Shown in pieces: positions 17,661 to 26,593 of a stretch of 64,000 nt of DNA. Positions within the stretch are counted from its first letter, which is position 1. The number at the start of each line of letters is the position of its first letter. The notes beneath the pieces were generated by a model. The model was not told where the DNA came from. It made no database searches and saw only the letters and a program-made list of their open reading frames with translations. Origin of the DNA: Priestia koreensis (GTDB taxonomy: Bacteria > Bacillota > Bacilli > Bacillales > Bacillaceae_H); the NCBI RefSeq assembly GCF_001274935.1, contig NZ_LILC01000037.1, positions 1 through 64,000 on the forward strand. The letters are read 5' to 3'. A program made the position numbers and the translations under genes.

Positions 17661-18026
17661 TTACTTATATGTTAAATATTCGGCACATACATCAATATTC
17701 GCACTAATTAACACAGAGGCAATATGATTTTTAGGGGCTGCCGCAACCTCACGATACATACGATCCACATACAAATGCTCTGCTTCAGGTAATTCTCGGC
17801 GAAATTGTTTTCGTAGCTTGTCACCTGCGTCATCGGAGTCCACCAAAATAAACACTTCACGATCAAACGTCGCATCAATGATTTCATCAAGCTTTGCGAT
17901 ACTAATCGTGCCATTCGTACAAATAATTTCAATAGGCTCTTTAATGATGCTTTGGATTCGTTTTTTATCCGACTTTCCTTCTACAATTATGACTTTCCCA
18001 TTGTCTTCTAATGCCATCGTCATCAC
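17661..18026 (-). CDS. yusF: Toprim domain protein YusF
   Basis: 121 residues, essentially a lone Toprim domain. The catalytic glutamate lies in VIIVEGKSDKKR and the metal-binding DxD in FILVDSDDAGDKLR. Such stand-alone Toprim proteins are related to RNase M5 and primase domains; the nucleic-acid target here is unknown. Start could be either of two nearby ATGs (18026 or 18017). Likely co-transcribed with yusE. Confidence 0.87.
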   Translation of the reverse strand: MMTMALEDNGKVIIVEGKSDKKRIQSIIKEPIEIICTNGTISIAKLDEIIDATFDREVFILVDSDDAGDKLRKQFRRELPEAEHLYVDRMYREVAAAPKNHIASVLISANIDVCAEYLTYK

Positions 18027-18155
18027 CTGTACTTATTAAGTGTGTAATAGAGTATGCCTCTATACTATACAATATTCGTTAAAAGATCGCAGTTCCCCTG
18101 TTTTTTGTAAAATGTGTCTTTTTAAATTTTTGTAAATGTATCCATTCAGAACTTT

Positions 18156-18203
18156 GTAAAAAGAGCAACTTACGAAGGCTTAAGCGCCCCATAAGTTGCT
18201 CTA
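18156..18203 (-). terminator. Terminator of the 56-residue ORF
   Basis: AGAGCAACTTA and TAAGTTGCTCT form an 11-bp stem around a 19-base, partly paired loop; on the minus strand T5 follows. It ends the transcript carrying the ORF at 18238-18408. Confidence 0.8.
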
Positions 18204-18237
18204 CCACTTTTTTGTGTTACTTAAACACGCGAAAGAG

Positions 18238-18408
18238 TTAGCACCAGCCGCCTTCTCCATCACAATCTACGTATTGGTTCGTTTCGCCTTTTGCGACCTT
18301 CTCTGCATGACGACGAATAGCCGCATCGTTTTGTTGCTCAGCTGCTGAATCCTCATATACGGCTTTATTTGTTTCATTCGTTACCTGATCTTTTTGCTCT
18401 TCTTTCAT
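18238..18408 (-). CDS. Small acidic protein, 56 residues, unrecognised
   Basis: Hydrophilic, Glu/Gln/Asn-rich, no membrane segment, ending in VDCDGEGGWC so that two cysteines bracket an acidic/glycine loop at the extreme C terminus. Its ribosome-binding site AAAGGAG is 12 bases before the ATG and lies inside the 3' arm of the gcvH terminator hairpin. A separate terminator follows it. Its place between yusF and gcvH is where B. subtilis has yusG, but the sequence does not look like YusG. Function unknown; coding status inferred from codon use, RBS and own terminator. Confidence 0.6.
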   Translation of the reverse strand: MKEEQKDQVTNETNKAVYEDSAAEQQNDAAIRRHAEKVAKGETNQYVDCDGEGGWC

Positions 18409-18411
18409 ACG

Positions 18412-18453
18412 AAAAAGACACTCCTTTACTAAGTTCGTTAGTAATAGAGTGTC
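18412..18453 (-). terminator. gcvH terminator overlapping a ribosome-binding site
   Basis: GACACTC...TTACTAA-CGAAC-TTAGTAA...GAGTGTC with two internal mismatches, followed by TTTTT on the minus strand. The AAAGGAG site of the next small ORF (18421-18427) is within the 3' arm, so read-through transcripts would have that site paired. Confidence 0.75.
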
Positions 18454-18498
18454 CTACTTGTTTCTCATCATTCAAGTCAAATTTTTGCTAAGCAAAAA

Positions 18499-18882
18499 TC
18501 AGTCTTCGTTGATCATTTTTTTGTAGTCGTCAGCATTCATAAGCTTGTCTACTTCGCTTGCATCAGATGGTTCAAGTACAATCATCCATGCTTGTTCATA
18601 TGGAGATTCGTTTACAAACTCAGGATTGTCGTTAAGTTCTTCATTCACTTCTACTACCTTACCGCTAATTGGTGCGTAAAGCTCAGATACTGTTTTTACA
18701 GATTCAACGCTGCCAAACGGCTCGTTTACTTGAACAGTAGCACCTACTTCTGGAAGTTCAACAAATACGATGTCACCAAGTTCAGCCTGTGCGAAATGTG
18801 TAATTCCTACACGTACCAAATTATCCTCTGTTTTTACCCATTCGTGCTCTTCAGAATAGCGTAATTCTTTTGGCGTACTCAT
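18499..18882 (-). CDS. gcvH: Glycine cleavage system H protein
   Basis: 127 residues, identical in length to B. subtilis GcvH. It carries lipoate on K63 (GSVESVKTVSELYAP), shuttles the aminomethyl group in glycine cleavage, and in Bacillus is also the first acceptor in lipoate assembly and relay to other enzymes, linking it with lipA. The start at 18882 follows GGAGGG; the longer frame has no support. Monocistronic, with its own terminator. Confidence 0.96.
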   Translation of the reverse strand: MSTPKELRYSEEHEWVKTEDNLVRVGITHFAQAELGDIVFVELPEVGATVQVNEPFGSVESVKTVSELYAPISGKVVEVNEELNDNPEFVNESPYEQAWMIVLEPSDASEVDKLMNADDYKKMINED

Positions 18883-19072
18883 GATAAATCCCTCCATATT
18901 GTTATGTATAAATTTCATCTTCTGCCTATGTAAAGCCATCACCAGCTTTAGCATATGAACAAGAGAACATACCTCGTCTTTAGTGTACATGAAACGACTG
19001 CTTTTTTCTATGTAAAGCTGACAGAACCGTTATTTTTTTACACCAGATTCTCTTTTCCCAAAGAAGCCTTTT

Positions 19073-19429
19073 TTATGCCCAAACCTGTTCAAACTGCTCT
19101 TCTTTAAAGCCGACGGTTACGTTCTTTCCGTCTGTTAAAAGCGGACGCTTAATTAGCATTCCATCTGATGCTAATAGATCTAGAAGCTCGTCATCAGAAG
19201 CTGTGCTTACTTTATCTTTTAGTCCCAGTTCTCGATATTTCATACCACTTGTGTTAAACAATTTTTTAATTTCAAATCCACTTGTTTCATAAATAGCTTT
19301 TAATTCCTCTTTCGAAGGAGGATTTTCAATGATATGAATTTCTTCGTACGCTACTTCATGATCATCAAGCCATTTTTTCGCTTTACGACATGTGCTACAT
19401 TTTGGATAAGAATAAAATTTAACTGTCAT
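19073..19429 (-). CDS. yusI: ArsC/Spx-family protein YusI
   Basis: 118-residue ArsC-like thioredoxin fold with C-S-T-C at the N terminus (FYSYPKCSTCRKAKKWL) and the family block SDGMLIKRPLLTDG. The Arg needed for arsenate reduction lies in LIKRPLL, but family members of this kind (YusI/YffB) are not proven arsenate reductases, and Spx-type RNA polymerase binding is not evident either. The ATG at 19429 follows GGGGTG; a GTG at 19438 is possible. Confidence 0.85.
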   Translation of the reverse strand: MTVKFYSYPKCSTCRKAKKWLDDHEVAYEEIHIIENPPSKEELKAIYETSGFEIKKLFNTSGMKYRELGLKDKVSTASDDELLDLLASDGMLIKRPLLTDGKNVTVGFKEEQFEQVWA

Positions 19430-19548
19430 TACCTGCACCCCATCTATTGTTCACTTTTTTCGTATTTTAACATACTCCAAATTCATTTCGCTAATTCTAA
19501 CACATATTTTCACATAATTAATTTGGAAATGGGTGCAAATACACAGAA

Positions 19549-19578
19549 AGAAATAAGAGACCAAACGGCCTCTTACTT
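19549..19578 (-). terminator. Terminator of fadN-fadA-fadE
   Basis: GTAAGAGGCCG/TGGTCTCTTAT hairpin followed by TTTC on the minus strand, 26 bp after the fadE stop. Confidence 0.7.
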
Positions 19579-19603
19579 CCAAGCTTTACTTATAGATTAA
19601 TGA

Positions 19604-21388
19604 TCAAACAAGGTATTTTTCTGCTTCAAGAATTACACTTGCAATTTCACGTTTTTTCGCAATTACGTTGATTGGTGTATAACGTGTTAGCTTACGAAGA
19701 GCTGACATCATCATACGAAGCGTATCGCCTTTTTCTACTGCTACAAGTGTTTCTTTTGCATGAGCTTCAATCTCATTAAACGCTTCTTGACAGAATACTG
19801 CTGTGTAATTTACTTTTAATTGGTTTTTCTCTAAACCTGTGCGATCAATTGCTTTTTCTGTACGAAGGACAACAGATTCCATTGCGTACGCATTGCTGAT
19901 CATGTCAGCAAGGTTCACAAGTACCTCTTGCTCTTTGTCTAATTCTTTACCGTATTTTTGTGCTGCTAATCCAGCCATCATAAGCGCGATTTTCTTCGCG
20001 TTGCGTACAAGGTATTTCTCTTGCGCTAATACTTCATCGCCCACTTCTTCCGGCATAAGCATCATAAGTTCCTCTTGAAGAGCTTGCGCTTTTTGTAATA
20101 ATGGAAGCTCACCTTTTAATGCTTTACGAAGGAACGTGCCTGGAACTAATAAACGGTTAATTTCGTTTGTTCCTTCAAAAATACGGTTGATACGAGAATC
20201 GCGGTACATACGCTCAATTTCGTATTCGCTCATGAAGCCATAACCACCGTGGATTTGAACGCCTTCATCAACGATATGATCATGTGCTTCTGTCGCGAAT
20301 ACTTTGTTTAGTGAGCACTCAATTGCATATTCAGCAATCGCAGCTGCTACTGAACGACCGTCTTTTGCTTCTTCTTCTGTGAACCCACCCATACGAGATT
20401 CAAATAATCCCACTGTACGGTACACAGAGCTTTCAGATGCATACAATTTTGTTGCCATTGTTGCTAACTTCTCTTGAATTAATGAGAACTTCGCGATTGG
20501 TGTTTTAAACTGTTGGCGTTGATTTGCATATTGTGCACTAAGCTCAAGCGCACGTTTACTTCCTCCAACTGCACCTACTCCTAATTTGTAACGACCGATG
20601 TTTAAAATGTTAAAGGCAATAACATGCCCTTTGCCAACTTCACCTAATAGGTTTTCTTTCGGCACAAGCGCATCTTCTAAAATTAAGGTACGTGTAGAAG
20701 AACTCTTAATACCCATTTTCTTTTCTTCTGCCCCTGTTGAAACGCCACCATACTCACGCTCTACGATGAAAGCAGAGAATTTGTCGCCGTCGATTTTTGC
20801 ATACACAACGAATACGTCAGCGAATCCTGCATTTGTGATCCATTGCTTTTCACCATTTAATACGTAGTGTGTGCCCTCAGCGTTTAAGTGAGCAGTCGTA
20901 CGAGCACCTAATGCATCAGAACCTGAACCTGGCTCTGTTAATGCGTAGGCAGCAATTTTCTCACCTGTTGCTAAAAGAGGAAGGTACTTTTGCTTTTGCT
21001 CTTCGTTTCCGAAAAGAACGATTGGTAATGAACCAATTCCTACGTGTGCTCCGTGTGTAATCGAGAATCCGCCCGCTCTAGACATTTTTTCAGCAATTAA
21101 AGCTGAGCTTACTTTATCTAAACCTAATCCGCCGTATTCTTCTGGTACGTCTACGCCTAATAAACCTAGGTCTCCGGCTTTTTTCAGTAGCTTCACAGAA
21201 CGATCGAATTCATGTTTTTCTAAGTACTCTACGTTTGGCACTACTTCGTTAACAACATAATCTTCTGTCGTTTTCGCAATCATTTTATGCTCTTCACTGA
21301 AATCCTCTGGAGTATACATTTGATCAAATGTTACATCTTCAATTAAAAAGCTTCCACCTTTGATTTCTTTTTCCACTTTGTTTGCCAT
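19604..21388 (-). CDS. fadE: Acyl-CoA dehydrogenase FadE
   Basis: 594-residue FAD enzyme, first oxidation step of fatty-acid beta-oxidation. Core motifs YALTEPGSGSDALGART and ITNAGFADVFVVYAKIDG bind FAD and substrate; the helical domain has QIHGGYGFMSEYEIERMYRD and RINRIFEGTNEINR. A C-terminal extension of about 170 residues, present in B. subtilis FadE, makes it VLCAD-like. Start at 21388 (MANKVEKEIKGG) follows GGGGGAG. Third gene of the fadNAE operon. Confidence 0.95.
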   Translation of the reverse strand: MANKVEKEIKGGSFLIEDVTFDQMYTPEDFSEEHKMIAKTTEDYVVNEVVPNVEYLEKHEFDRSVKLLKKAGDLGLLGVDVPEEYGGLGLDKVSSALIAEKMSRAGGFSITHGAHVGIGSLPIVLFGNEEQKQKYLPLLATGEKIAAYALTEPGSGSDALGARTTAHLNAEGTHYVLNGEKQWITNAGFADVFVVYAKIDGDKFSAFIVEREYGGVSTGAEEKKMGIKSSSTRTLILEDALVPKENLLGEVGKGHVIAFNILNIGRYKLGVGAVGGSKRALELSAQYANQRQQFKTPIAKFSLIQEKLATMATKLYASESSVYRTVGLFESRMGGFTEEEAKDGRSVAAAIAEYAIECSLNKVFATEAHDHIVDEGVQIHGGYGFMSEYEIERMYRDSRINRIFEGTNEINRLLVPGTFLRKALKGELPLLQKAQALQEELMMLMPEEVGDEVLAQEKYLVRNAKKIALMMAGLAAQKYGKELDKEQEVLVNLADMISNAYAMESVVLRTEKAIDRTGLEKNQLKVNYTAVFCQEAFNEIEAHAKETLVAVEKGDTLRMMMSALRKLTRYTPINVIAKKREIASVILEAEKYLV

Positions 21389-21460
21389 GGTTTCTCCCCC
21401 TGATCTCATTTTAAAATTCACTACCTATTTTTGAAGAAGGAGCTATTCGCTCCCTCATTC

Positions 21461-22636
21461 TTATAACAGTTCAAATACCCCAGCAGCGCCCATTCCGCCA
21501 CCGATACACATTGTAACGACACCAAACTGAGCCTGACGACGCTTCATCTCATGAATTAAGCTCAGCGTCAATTTTGTACCCGTACATCCAAGTGGATGAC
21601 CTAGTGCGATTGCGCCACCGTTCACGTTAATACGTTCTTCGTCTAACCCTAATTCACGAATAACTTGAATAGATTGAGAAGCAAAAGCTTCGTTTAGTTC
21701 AAACAAGTCAATATCAGACACTTGTAGACCAGCTAATTGCAACGCTTTTGGAATTGCCACGACTGGGCCTACACCCATTACTTCAGGTGGTACGCCGCCT
21801 ACTGCAAACGAACGGAATCTCGCAAGTGGCTTTAACCCCTCAGCCTCTGCCTGCTCGCGGTCCATTAATAAAACCGCTGCACCGCCATCACTTGTTTGTG
21901 AAGCATTCCCTGCCGTTACAGAACCTTTAATAGAAAAGGCTGGGCGCAGTCTTCCAAGCACATCAACTGTTGTTCCTTCACGTACTCCTTCATCTTCAGA
22001 GAACAGGAACGATTTTTCACGCAGCTTGTTATTTCCATCAACAAATCGTTGTGTAACCTCAACAGGTACAATCTCATCTCTGAACTTGCCTTCTCTAATT
22101 GCTCTTGCTGCTTTTTCATGGCTTCGAACAGCAAACGCATCTTGATCTTCACGAGAGATGCCATATTTTACAGCTACTTGCTCTGCTGTATGACCCATTC
22201 CCATGTAGTATTCTGGCGCTTCTTGTGCAAGCTTCAAATTCGGACGAGTCGTGTGACCCATCATCGGAACTAGACTCATAGATTCTGCGCCACCGGCAAT
22301 AACCGTTTTCGCATGCCCAAGCATAATGCGCTCTGCACCGTAAGCAATACTTTGTAAGCCTGATGAACAGTAGCGATTAACTGTAATCGCTGGAACTGTG
22401 TAAGGAAGACCAGCTAAAGCTCCAATGTTGCGCGCCATATTCAAGCCTTGCTCTGCTTCAGGCATTGCACATCCGATAATAAGATCATCAATTGGCCCAT
22501 CATAGTTCCCTGCTCTTTTTAGTGTTTCTTTTACTGCGATAGCCCCTAGATCGTCAGGACGAACAGTTGCTAATGATCCTTTTTTTGATTTTCCGACTGG
22601 TGTTCTAGCACCAGCAACAATGACCGCTTCTCTCAT
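21461..22636 (-). CDS. fadA: Acetyl-CoA C-acyltransferase FadA
   Basis: 391-residue thiolase that cleaves 3-ketoacyl-CoA. Nucleophile C90 in VNRYCSSGLQ, the catalytic histidine in GGAIALGHPLGCTG and the second cysteine in VTMCIGGGMGAA are present. It lies 14 bp after fadN with a strong GGGGGAGG site. Confidence 0.97.
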   Translation of the reverse strand: MREAVIVAGARTPVGKSKKGSLATVRPDDLGAIAVKETLKRAGNYDGPIDDLIIGCAMPEAEQGLNMARNIGALAGLPYTVPAITVNRYCSSGLQSIAYGAERIMLGHAKTVIAGGAESMSLVPMMGHTTRPNLKLAQEAPEYYMGMGHTAEQVAVKYGISREDQDAFAVRSHEKAARAIREGKFRDEIVPVEVTQRFVDGNNKLREKSFLFSEDEGVREGTTVDVLGRLRPAFSIKGSVTAGNASQTSDGGAAVLLMDREQAEAEGLKPLARFRSFAVGGVPPEVMGVGPVVAIPKALQLAGLQVSDIDLFELNEAFASQSIQVIRELGLDEERINVNGGAIALGHPLGCTGTKLTLSLIHEMKRRQAQFGVVTMCIGGGMGAAGVFELL

Positions 22637-22649
22637 GCTATCCTCCCCC

Positions 22650-25034
22650 TTAGTTACGTAATGGTTTGCCTTTTACTAACATGTGCTGCATACGCTGTTG
22701 AGATTTTGCTTCCCCTACTAAACTAAGGAATGCTTCTCGCTCAAGATCTAATAAATATTGCTCATCGACTTCTGTTCCATAAGGGACTGTTCCACCAGCT
22801 AAAACATATGCTAGCTTGTCAGCGATTTTATAGTCATGATCCGAAATATAACCGGAATACTTCATTGTTTGTGCACCAAGTAACAGCGTTGCGTAACCTG
22901 TTTCACCGACAACTGGAATGTTTTTACGAACCGGCGCTTGGTAGCCATTGTCATACAGCGAAATAGCTGACTGCTTCGCATCGTGTAACAAGTGGTCACC
23001 GTTAATGCTGATGCCGTCAAAGCGATTTAAGAAGTTTAAATCACGCGCTTCTGCTGCGGACGTGGATACTTTTGCTGTCGCAATCGTTTCGAAGACTTTG
23101 TTTGCTACTTTCTGCAAGTCTACTTCCACACCGTTTGGAAGACCGCTTAACTGCTTAATGTATAGCTCTTTGTTACCGCCTCCGCCTGGGATCAGACCGA
23201 CTCCTACCTCTACAAGCCCCATGTATGTTTCGCTAGATGCTTGAATTTTCGAGGATGGTAAACAAATTTCCGTTCCGCCACCAAGCGTCATCCCGAATGG
23301 TGCTGCAACAACAGGACGATTTGAATACTTTAACTTCATCATCGCGTTTTGGAAGTTCTTTACGACCATTTCGATTTCAAAGAAGTTATCGTCTTGTGCT
23401 TCCATGAGAATAAGTGCAAGGTTTGCACCAACACAGAAGTTTTTCGCCTGATTTCCAATTACAAGTCCTTTGTAGTTCTTTTCTACTTCATCCACCGCAT
23501 AGTTGATCATCTGGATAATATCCATCCCAATTGCATTATTCGGTGAAGTAAATTGAAGTCCCGCAATGCCGTCTCCCAAATCAATTAAGCTTGCGCCACT
23601 GTTTTTCTTAATAACTTTGTTTTCATTTTTTAACGTTTGTAGATGAATGACCTTTTTGTTTTCTTGAACCGGCTTGTATTCACCGTTGTCGAAGTAAAGT
23701 GTTTTTCCATCTACTTTTTTATAAAACTCTGTAAAGCCTGCTTCCAACATGTTATGAATCCATGCTGGAACGTCATGGCCTTCTTCTTTCATTTTTTCAA
23801 CTGAGCGCTGTAACCCAATTGCATCCCATGTTTCAAACGGGCCAAGTTCCCAACCGAATCCCCACTTCATCGCTTGATCAATTGCCACGATGTCGTCAGC
23901 AATTTCTTTTGTCAGCTGTGCGGAATATAAAAGGACAGGGCTGATGATGTTCCAAAGCAATGTTCCGGCACGATCATCCGCATATATAAGCGCTTTCATT
24001 TTGTTTTGTAAGCCCTTCGCCTGCTTGCTCATTTCAGTTGAAGCTGTTTTTAATTTTTTGCGCTCTTCGTATTCAAGCGTATGAGGATTTAACTCAACAA
24101 TCTCTTTTCCTTGTTTTAAGAAGAATCCTTGACCAGACTTACTTCCAAGCCAGCCTTTTTCCAGCATTTCTTTCATAAACGCTGGAACATCAAACGCTTC
24201 TTTTTCTTTTCCATCCACTTTGTCATACACGTTTTTCGCTACGTGAACGAAGGTATCTAGTCCTACAACATCAAGCGTGCGGAATGTCGCACTCTTTGGA
24301 CGACCGATTAGTGGTCCCGTTACGGAATCTACTTCTCCAACGCTGTATCCTTTGTTTAACATTTCTTGCACGGTAATCAGTAAACCATATGTCCCAATTC
24401 GGTTGGCAATAAAGTTTGGCGTATCTTTTGCTAATACAACACCTTTTCCTAATACATCTTCACCGAAGGTTTTCATAAATGAAACGACTTCATCTTTTGT
24501 ATCTTTAGTTGGAATGACTTCTAATAGTTTTAAATAGCGTGGCGGGTTGAAAAAGTGTGTCCCTAGGAAGTTTGCTTTGAAATCTTCCGAGCGCCCTTCT
24601 GCCATCGCATGGACAGAAATACCAGATGTATTTGAACTAATAATACTACCTGGCTTACGAACAGCGTCTATTTTTGAAAATAGCTGCTGCTTTACTTCAA
24701 GGTTTTCAACAACAACTTCAATTACCCAGTCACAGTCACTTAATAGATGTAAATCATCTTCTAAGTTCCCTGGTTGAATCAATGCCAGATTTTGTTTAGA
24801 GGTAAGTGGTGCTGGTTTTTGTTTTAATAAACGCTTTACCGCATCACTACTAATACGATTTCGAACTACCTTATCTTCTAGCGTTAAACCCTTCTTCTCT
24901 TCCTGTGGTGTGACTTGTTTTGGAACGATGTCCAATAACAATGTCGGGATTCCTACATTAGCTAGATGTGCTGCAATACCTGCTCCCATCACCCCAGATC
25001 CAAGAACTGCTGCCTTCTTGATACGAAGGTTCAT
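22650..25034 (-). CDS. fadN: 3-hydroxyacyl-CoA dehydrogenase / enoyl-CoA hydratase FadN
   Basis: 794-residue bifunctional enzyme with the NAD-dependent dehydrogenase first (Rossmann GSGVMGAGIAAHLANVG at residues about 13-29; FLGTHFFNPPRYLKLLEVIP) and the crotonase domain last (about 480-680; GNQAKNFCVGANL, VEVGVGLIPGGGGNKE). This order is the reverse of E. coli FadB. First gene of fadN-fadA-fadE. The ATG at 25034 follows GGGGGAG; a FadR-type operator lies just upstream. Confidence 0.95.
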   Translation of the reverse strand: MNLRIKKAAVLGSGVMGAGIAAHLANVGIPTLLLDIVPKQVTPQEEKKGLTLEDKVVRNRISSDAVKRLLKQKPAPLTSKQNLALIQPGNLEDDLHLLSDCDWVIEVVVENLEVKQQLFSKIDAVRKPGSIISSNTSGISVHAMAEGRSEDFKANFLGTHFFNPPRYLKLLEVIPTKDTKDEVVSFMKTFGEDVLGKGVVLAKDTPNFIANRIGTYGLLITVQEMLNKGYSVGEVDSVTGPLIGRPKSATFRTLDVVGLDTFVHVAKNVYDKVDGKEKEAFDVPAFMKEMLEKGWLGSKSGQGFFLKQGKEIVELNPHTLEYEERKKLKTASTEMSKQAKGLQNKMKALIYADDRAGTLLWNIISPVLLYSAQLTKEIADDIVAIDQAMKWGFGWELGPFETWDAIGLQRSVEKMKEEGHDVPAWIHNMLEAGFTEFYKKVDGKTLYFDNGEYKPVQENKKVIHLQTLKNENKVIKKNSGASLIDLGDGIAGLQFTSPNNAIGMDIIQMINYAVDEVEKNYKGLVIGNQAKNFCVGANLALILMEAQDDNFFEIEMVVKNFQNAMMKLKYSNRPVVAAPFGMTLGGGTEICLPSSKIQASSETYMGLVEVGVGLIPGGGGNKELYIKQLSGLPNGVEVDLQKVANKVFETIATAKVSTSAAEARDLNFLNRFDGISINGDHLLHDAKQSAISLYDNGYQAPVRKNIPVVGETGYATLLLGAQTMKYSGYISDHDYKIADKLAYVLAGGTVPYGTEVDEQYLLDLEREAFLSLVGEAKSQQRMQHMLVKGKPLRN

Positions 25035-25052
25035 CACAACTCCCCCTTTTAA

Positions 25053-25070
25053 CGAATGAACATTCATTCA
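25053..25070 (-). promoter_or_regulatory. FadR operator upstream of fadNAE
   Basis: TGAATGAATGTTCATTCG on the minus strand is 17/18 symmetric to the Bacillus FadR consensus TGAATGAMTANTCATTCA. It ends 18 bp before the fadN ATG, so bound FadR would block early transcription and release on long-chain acyl-CoA. Confidence 0.85.
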
Positions 25071-25195
25071 TTTTTTACTTAAAAAAATATTTGATGATTC
25101 CCATCTCTATTAATAATATAAAACATTTAGAAAATTTTCGCAATATATTTACTACGTTCTTTTCATGTTTTCTAAAAAGATGGTTACGTTAAGGA

Positions 25196-25242
25196 TGAAT
25201 CCTCTTCGTTTTTAGTCGGTCTAAGCGACGAAGATTCTTTTG
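25196..25242 (+). other. Terminator-like hairpin in the yuzL leader
   Basis: GAATCCTCTTCG and CGAAGATTC form an imperfect stem with an inner TCGGTCTAAGCGA part, followed by TTTT on the + strand, about 40 bp before yuzL. It could be an attenuator, a 5' stabiliser, or an end signal for an unseen short + strand transcript. The rest of the 25071-25281 gap is AT-rich and shows no gene. Confidence 0.45.
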
Positions 25243-25281
25243 AAAAATTTAGGCTCGTATTGAGGAGAGCGGGGTGAAAAC

Positions 25282-25431
25282 ATGGCACACTTAGATAAAA
25301 ATCCTTCTAAAGCTGGCGTTAGCGCTGCAAGCGTAAAAGGGAACGCTGGACCTGGTAGCGAACGTGACAGAGGTGGGAAAAAGACCTCTCAAAATCAGCA
25401 GTACACTAAACATAATATGCAACAAGACTAA
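25282..25431 (+). CDS. yuzL: YuzL-family small protein
   Basis: 49 residues, very hydrophilic, rich in Lys, Gly, Ser, Gln and Asn, with no cysteine and no hydrophobic core (KNPSKAGVSAASVKGNAGPG). This composition is like small spore proteins, and I recall the KAGVSAASVKGNAGP block from YuzL of Bacillus. GGGGTG precedes the ATG. It lies between fadN and fadM on the opposite strand, the yusL-yuzL-yusM place. Function unknown; a spore role is only suggested by composition. Confidence 0.65.
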   Translation: MAHLDKNPSKAGVSAASVKGNAGPGSERDRGGKKTSQNQQYTKHNMQQD

Positions 25432-25437
25432 AAAAGT

Positions 25438-25472
25438 AAGGAGGAAACAGGCAAAAAAAGCCTTCTCCTCCT
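25438..25472. terminator. Hairpin between convergent yuzL and fadM
   Basis: AGGAGGA...AGGC and GCCT...TCCTCCT enclose an A7 loop. On the minus strand TACTTTTTT follows, consistent with fadM termination; on the + strand it probably also ends yuzL. Confidence 0.65.
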
Positions 25473-25483
25473 CACCTCACTAT

Positions 25484-26401
25484 TTATTTTTTTACCATTC
25501 CTTTTAACACGAAAGCTACATTCGCTGGACGTTCTGCTAAACGTCTCATGAAATATCCGTACCAATCTGTTCCGTATGGTACATAAACTCTCATTTTGTA
25601 CCCTTCTTTTACAAGCTGCTCCTGGCGCTCTGTACGAATACCGTAAAGCATTTGGAATTCGAACTGATCGTTTGAAATTCCCAGTTCTTTGACGACTTGT
25701 TTTGTGTAGTCAATAATCGCATCATCGTGCGTGGCTATCGCCGCATAGTTTCCATTTTCTAAATGCTGACGGATGATTTTTTTGAAGTTCTCATCCACAT
25801 CTTTTTTCTCTGGAAACGCAACAGATGGTGACTCTTTATAAGCTCCTTTAACAAGACGGAGATTTGGTTTGTACGCATTCAAATCAGCAATATCCTGTTC
25901 CGTACGGTATAAATAAGCCTGAATAACGGTTCCGATATTGTCATACTCTGATTTCAATTGTTTAAAGATTTCGATCGTCTTCCCACAACGACTGTAATCT
26001 TCCATATCAATCGTAACAAATACCCCGTTTTCAGTAGCAGCTTCTAGTATACGTCGCATATTTCGTAGTACAACCTCATCCGAAATATCTAACCCCATGG
26101 ACGTCATTTTAAGTGAAAGCTGTGCGGTTAAGTTCTGTCTTCCAATGGCTTTAATTGCTTCAATAGACTGATCTGCCATTTCATTTGCTTCTGCCTCATT
26201 ATCCACAAATTCCCCTAAATAATCGATGGTCACATCAAGTCCCTTTGCATTTAAGCTCTGAATGACATTTGATGCAAGATCAATTGTTTCTCCTGCAACA
26301 AATCGGGCTGCCCCGAAGCGAAGTCCATACCTTTTCGCCATTTTTGTAAGCGCTCTATTCTTTGATAAAAATAAAAAGAAATCTCTCATTGCTTGCTCCA
26401 T
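25484..26401 (-). CDS. fadM: Proline dehydrogenase
   Basis: About 305 residues, a single-domain FAD proline dehydrogenase of the Bacillus PutB/FadM (YusM) type that oxidises proline to pyrroline-5-carboxylate. The beta-barrel motifs RLVKGAYKE and a C-terminal VPYGTDWYGYFMRRLAERPAN with the RRxxERP substrate-binding pattern are clear. Start at 26401 (MEQAMRDFFLFLSKNR) follows AGGAGG; M26389 is an alternative. Despite the name it is not a beta-oxidation enzyme. Confidence 0.93.
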   Translation of the reverse strand: MEQAMRDFFLFLSKNRALTKMAKRYGLRFGAARFVAGETIDLASNVIQSLNAKGLDVTIDYLGEFVDNEAEANEMADQSIEAIKAIGRQNLTAQLSLKMTSMGLDISDEVVLRNMRRILEAATENGVFVTIDMEDYSRCGKTIEIFKQLKSEYDNIGTVIQAYLYRTEQDIADLNAYKPNLRLVKGAYKESPSVAFPEKKDVDENFKKIIRQHLENGNYAAIATHDDAIIDYTKQVVKELGISNDQFEFQMLYGIRTERQEQLVKEGYKMRVYVPYGTDWYGYFMRRLAERPANVAFVLKGMVKK

Positions 26402-26528
26402 TGCGATTCCTCCTGTCCCCCTGCGTGATGCGCATATCCTCAATAAATAGATACTTCTATTATTATAATTTTAGCATTTTTTTCATTATTTGAATATATT
26501 ATTTTGAAGATTTTGTCGTATTTTGACT

Positions 26529-26557
26529 GAATAAGGTAAGAAGCTTTGCCATACACT
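26529..26557 (+). promoter_or_regulatory. Probable sigma-E/K promoter of the coat genes
   Basis: GAATAAG, a 14-bp spacer and CATACACT match the sigma-E pattern (KMATATT-N14/15-CATACANT) at 5/7 and 8/8 positions. CATACACTA also fits the sigma-K -10 form. It lies 36 bp before the start codon of the first coat gene. Confidence 0.65.
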
Positions 26558-26593
26558 ATCTCATGATAATTATTTTATGTGGGAGGTCTTCAA

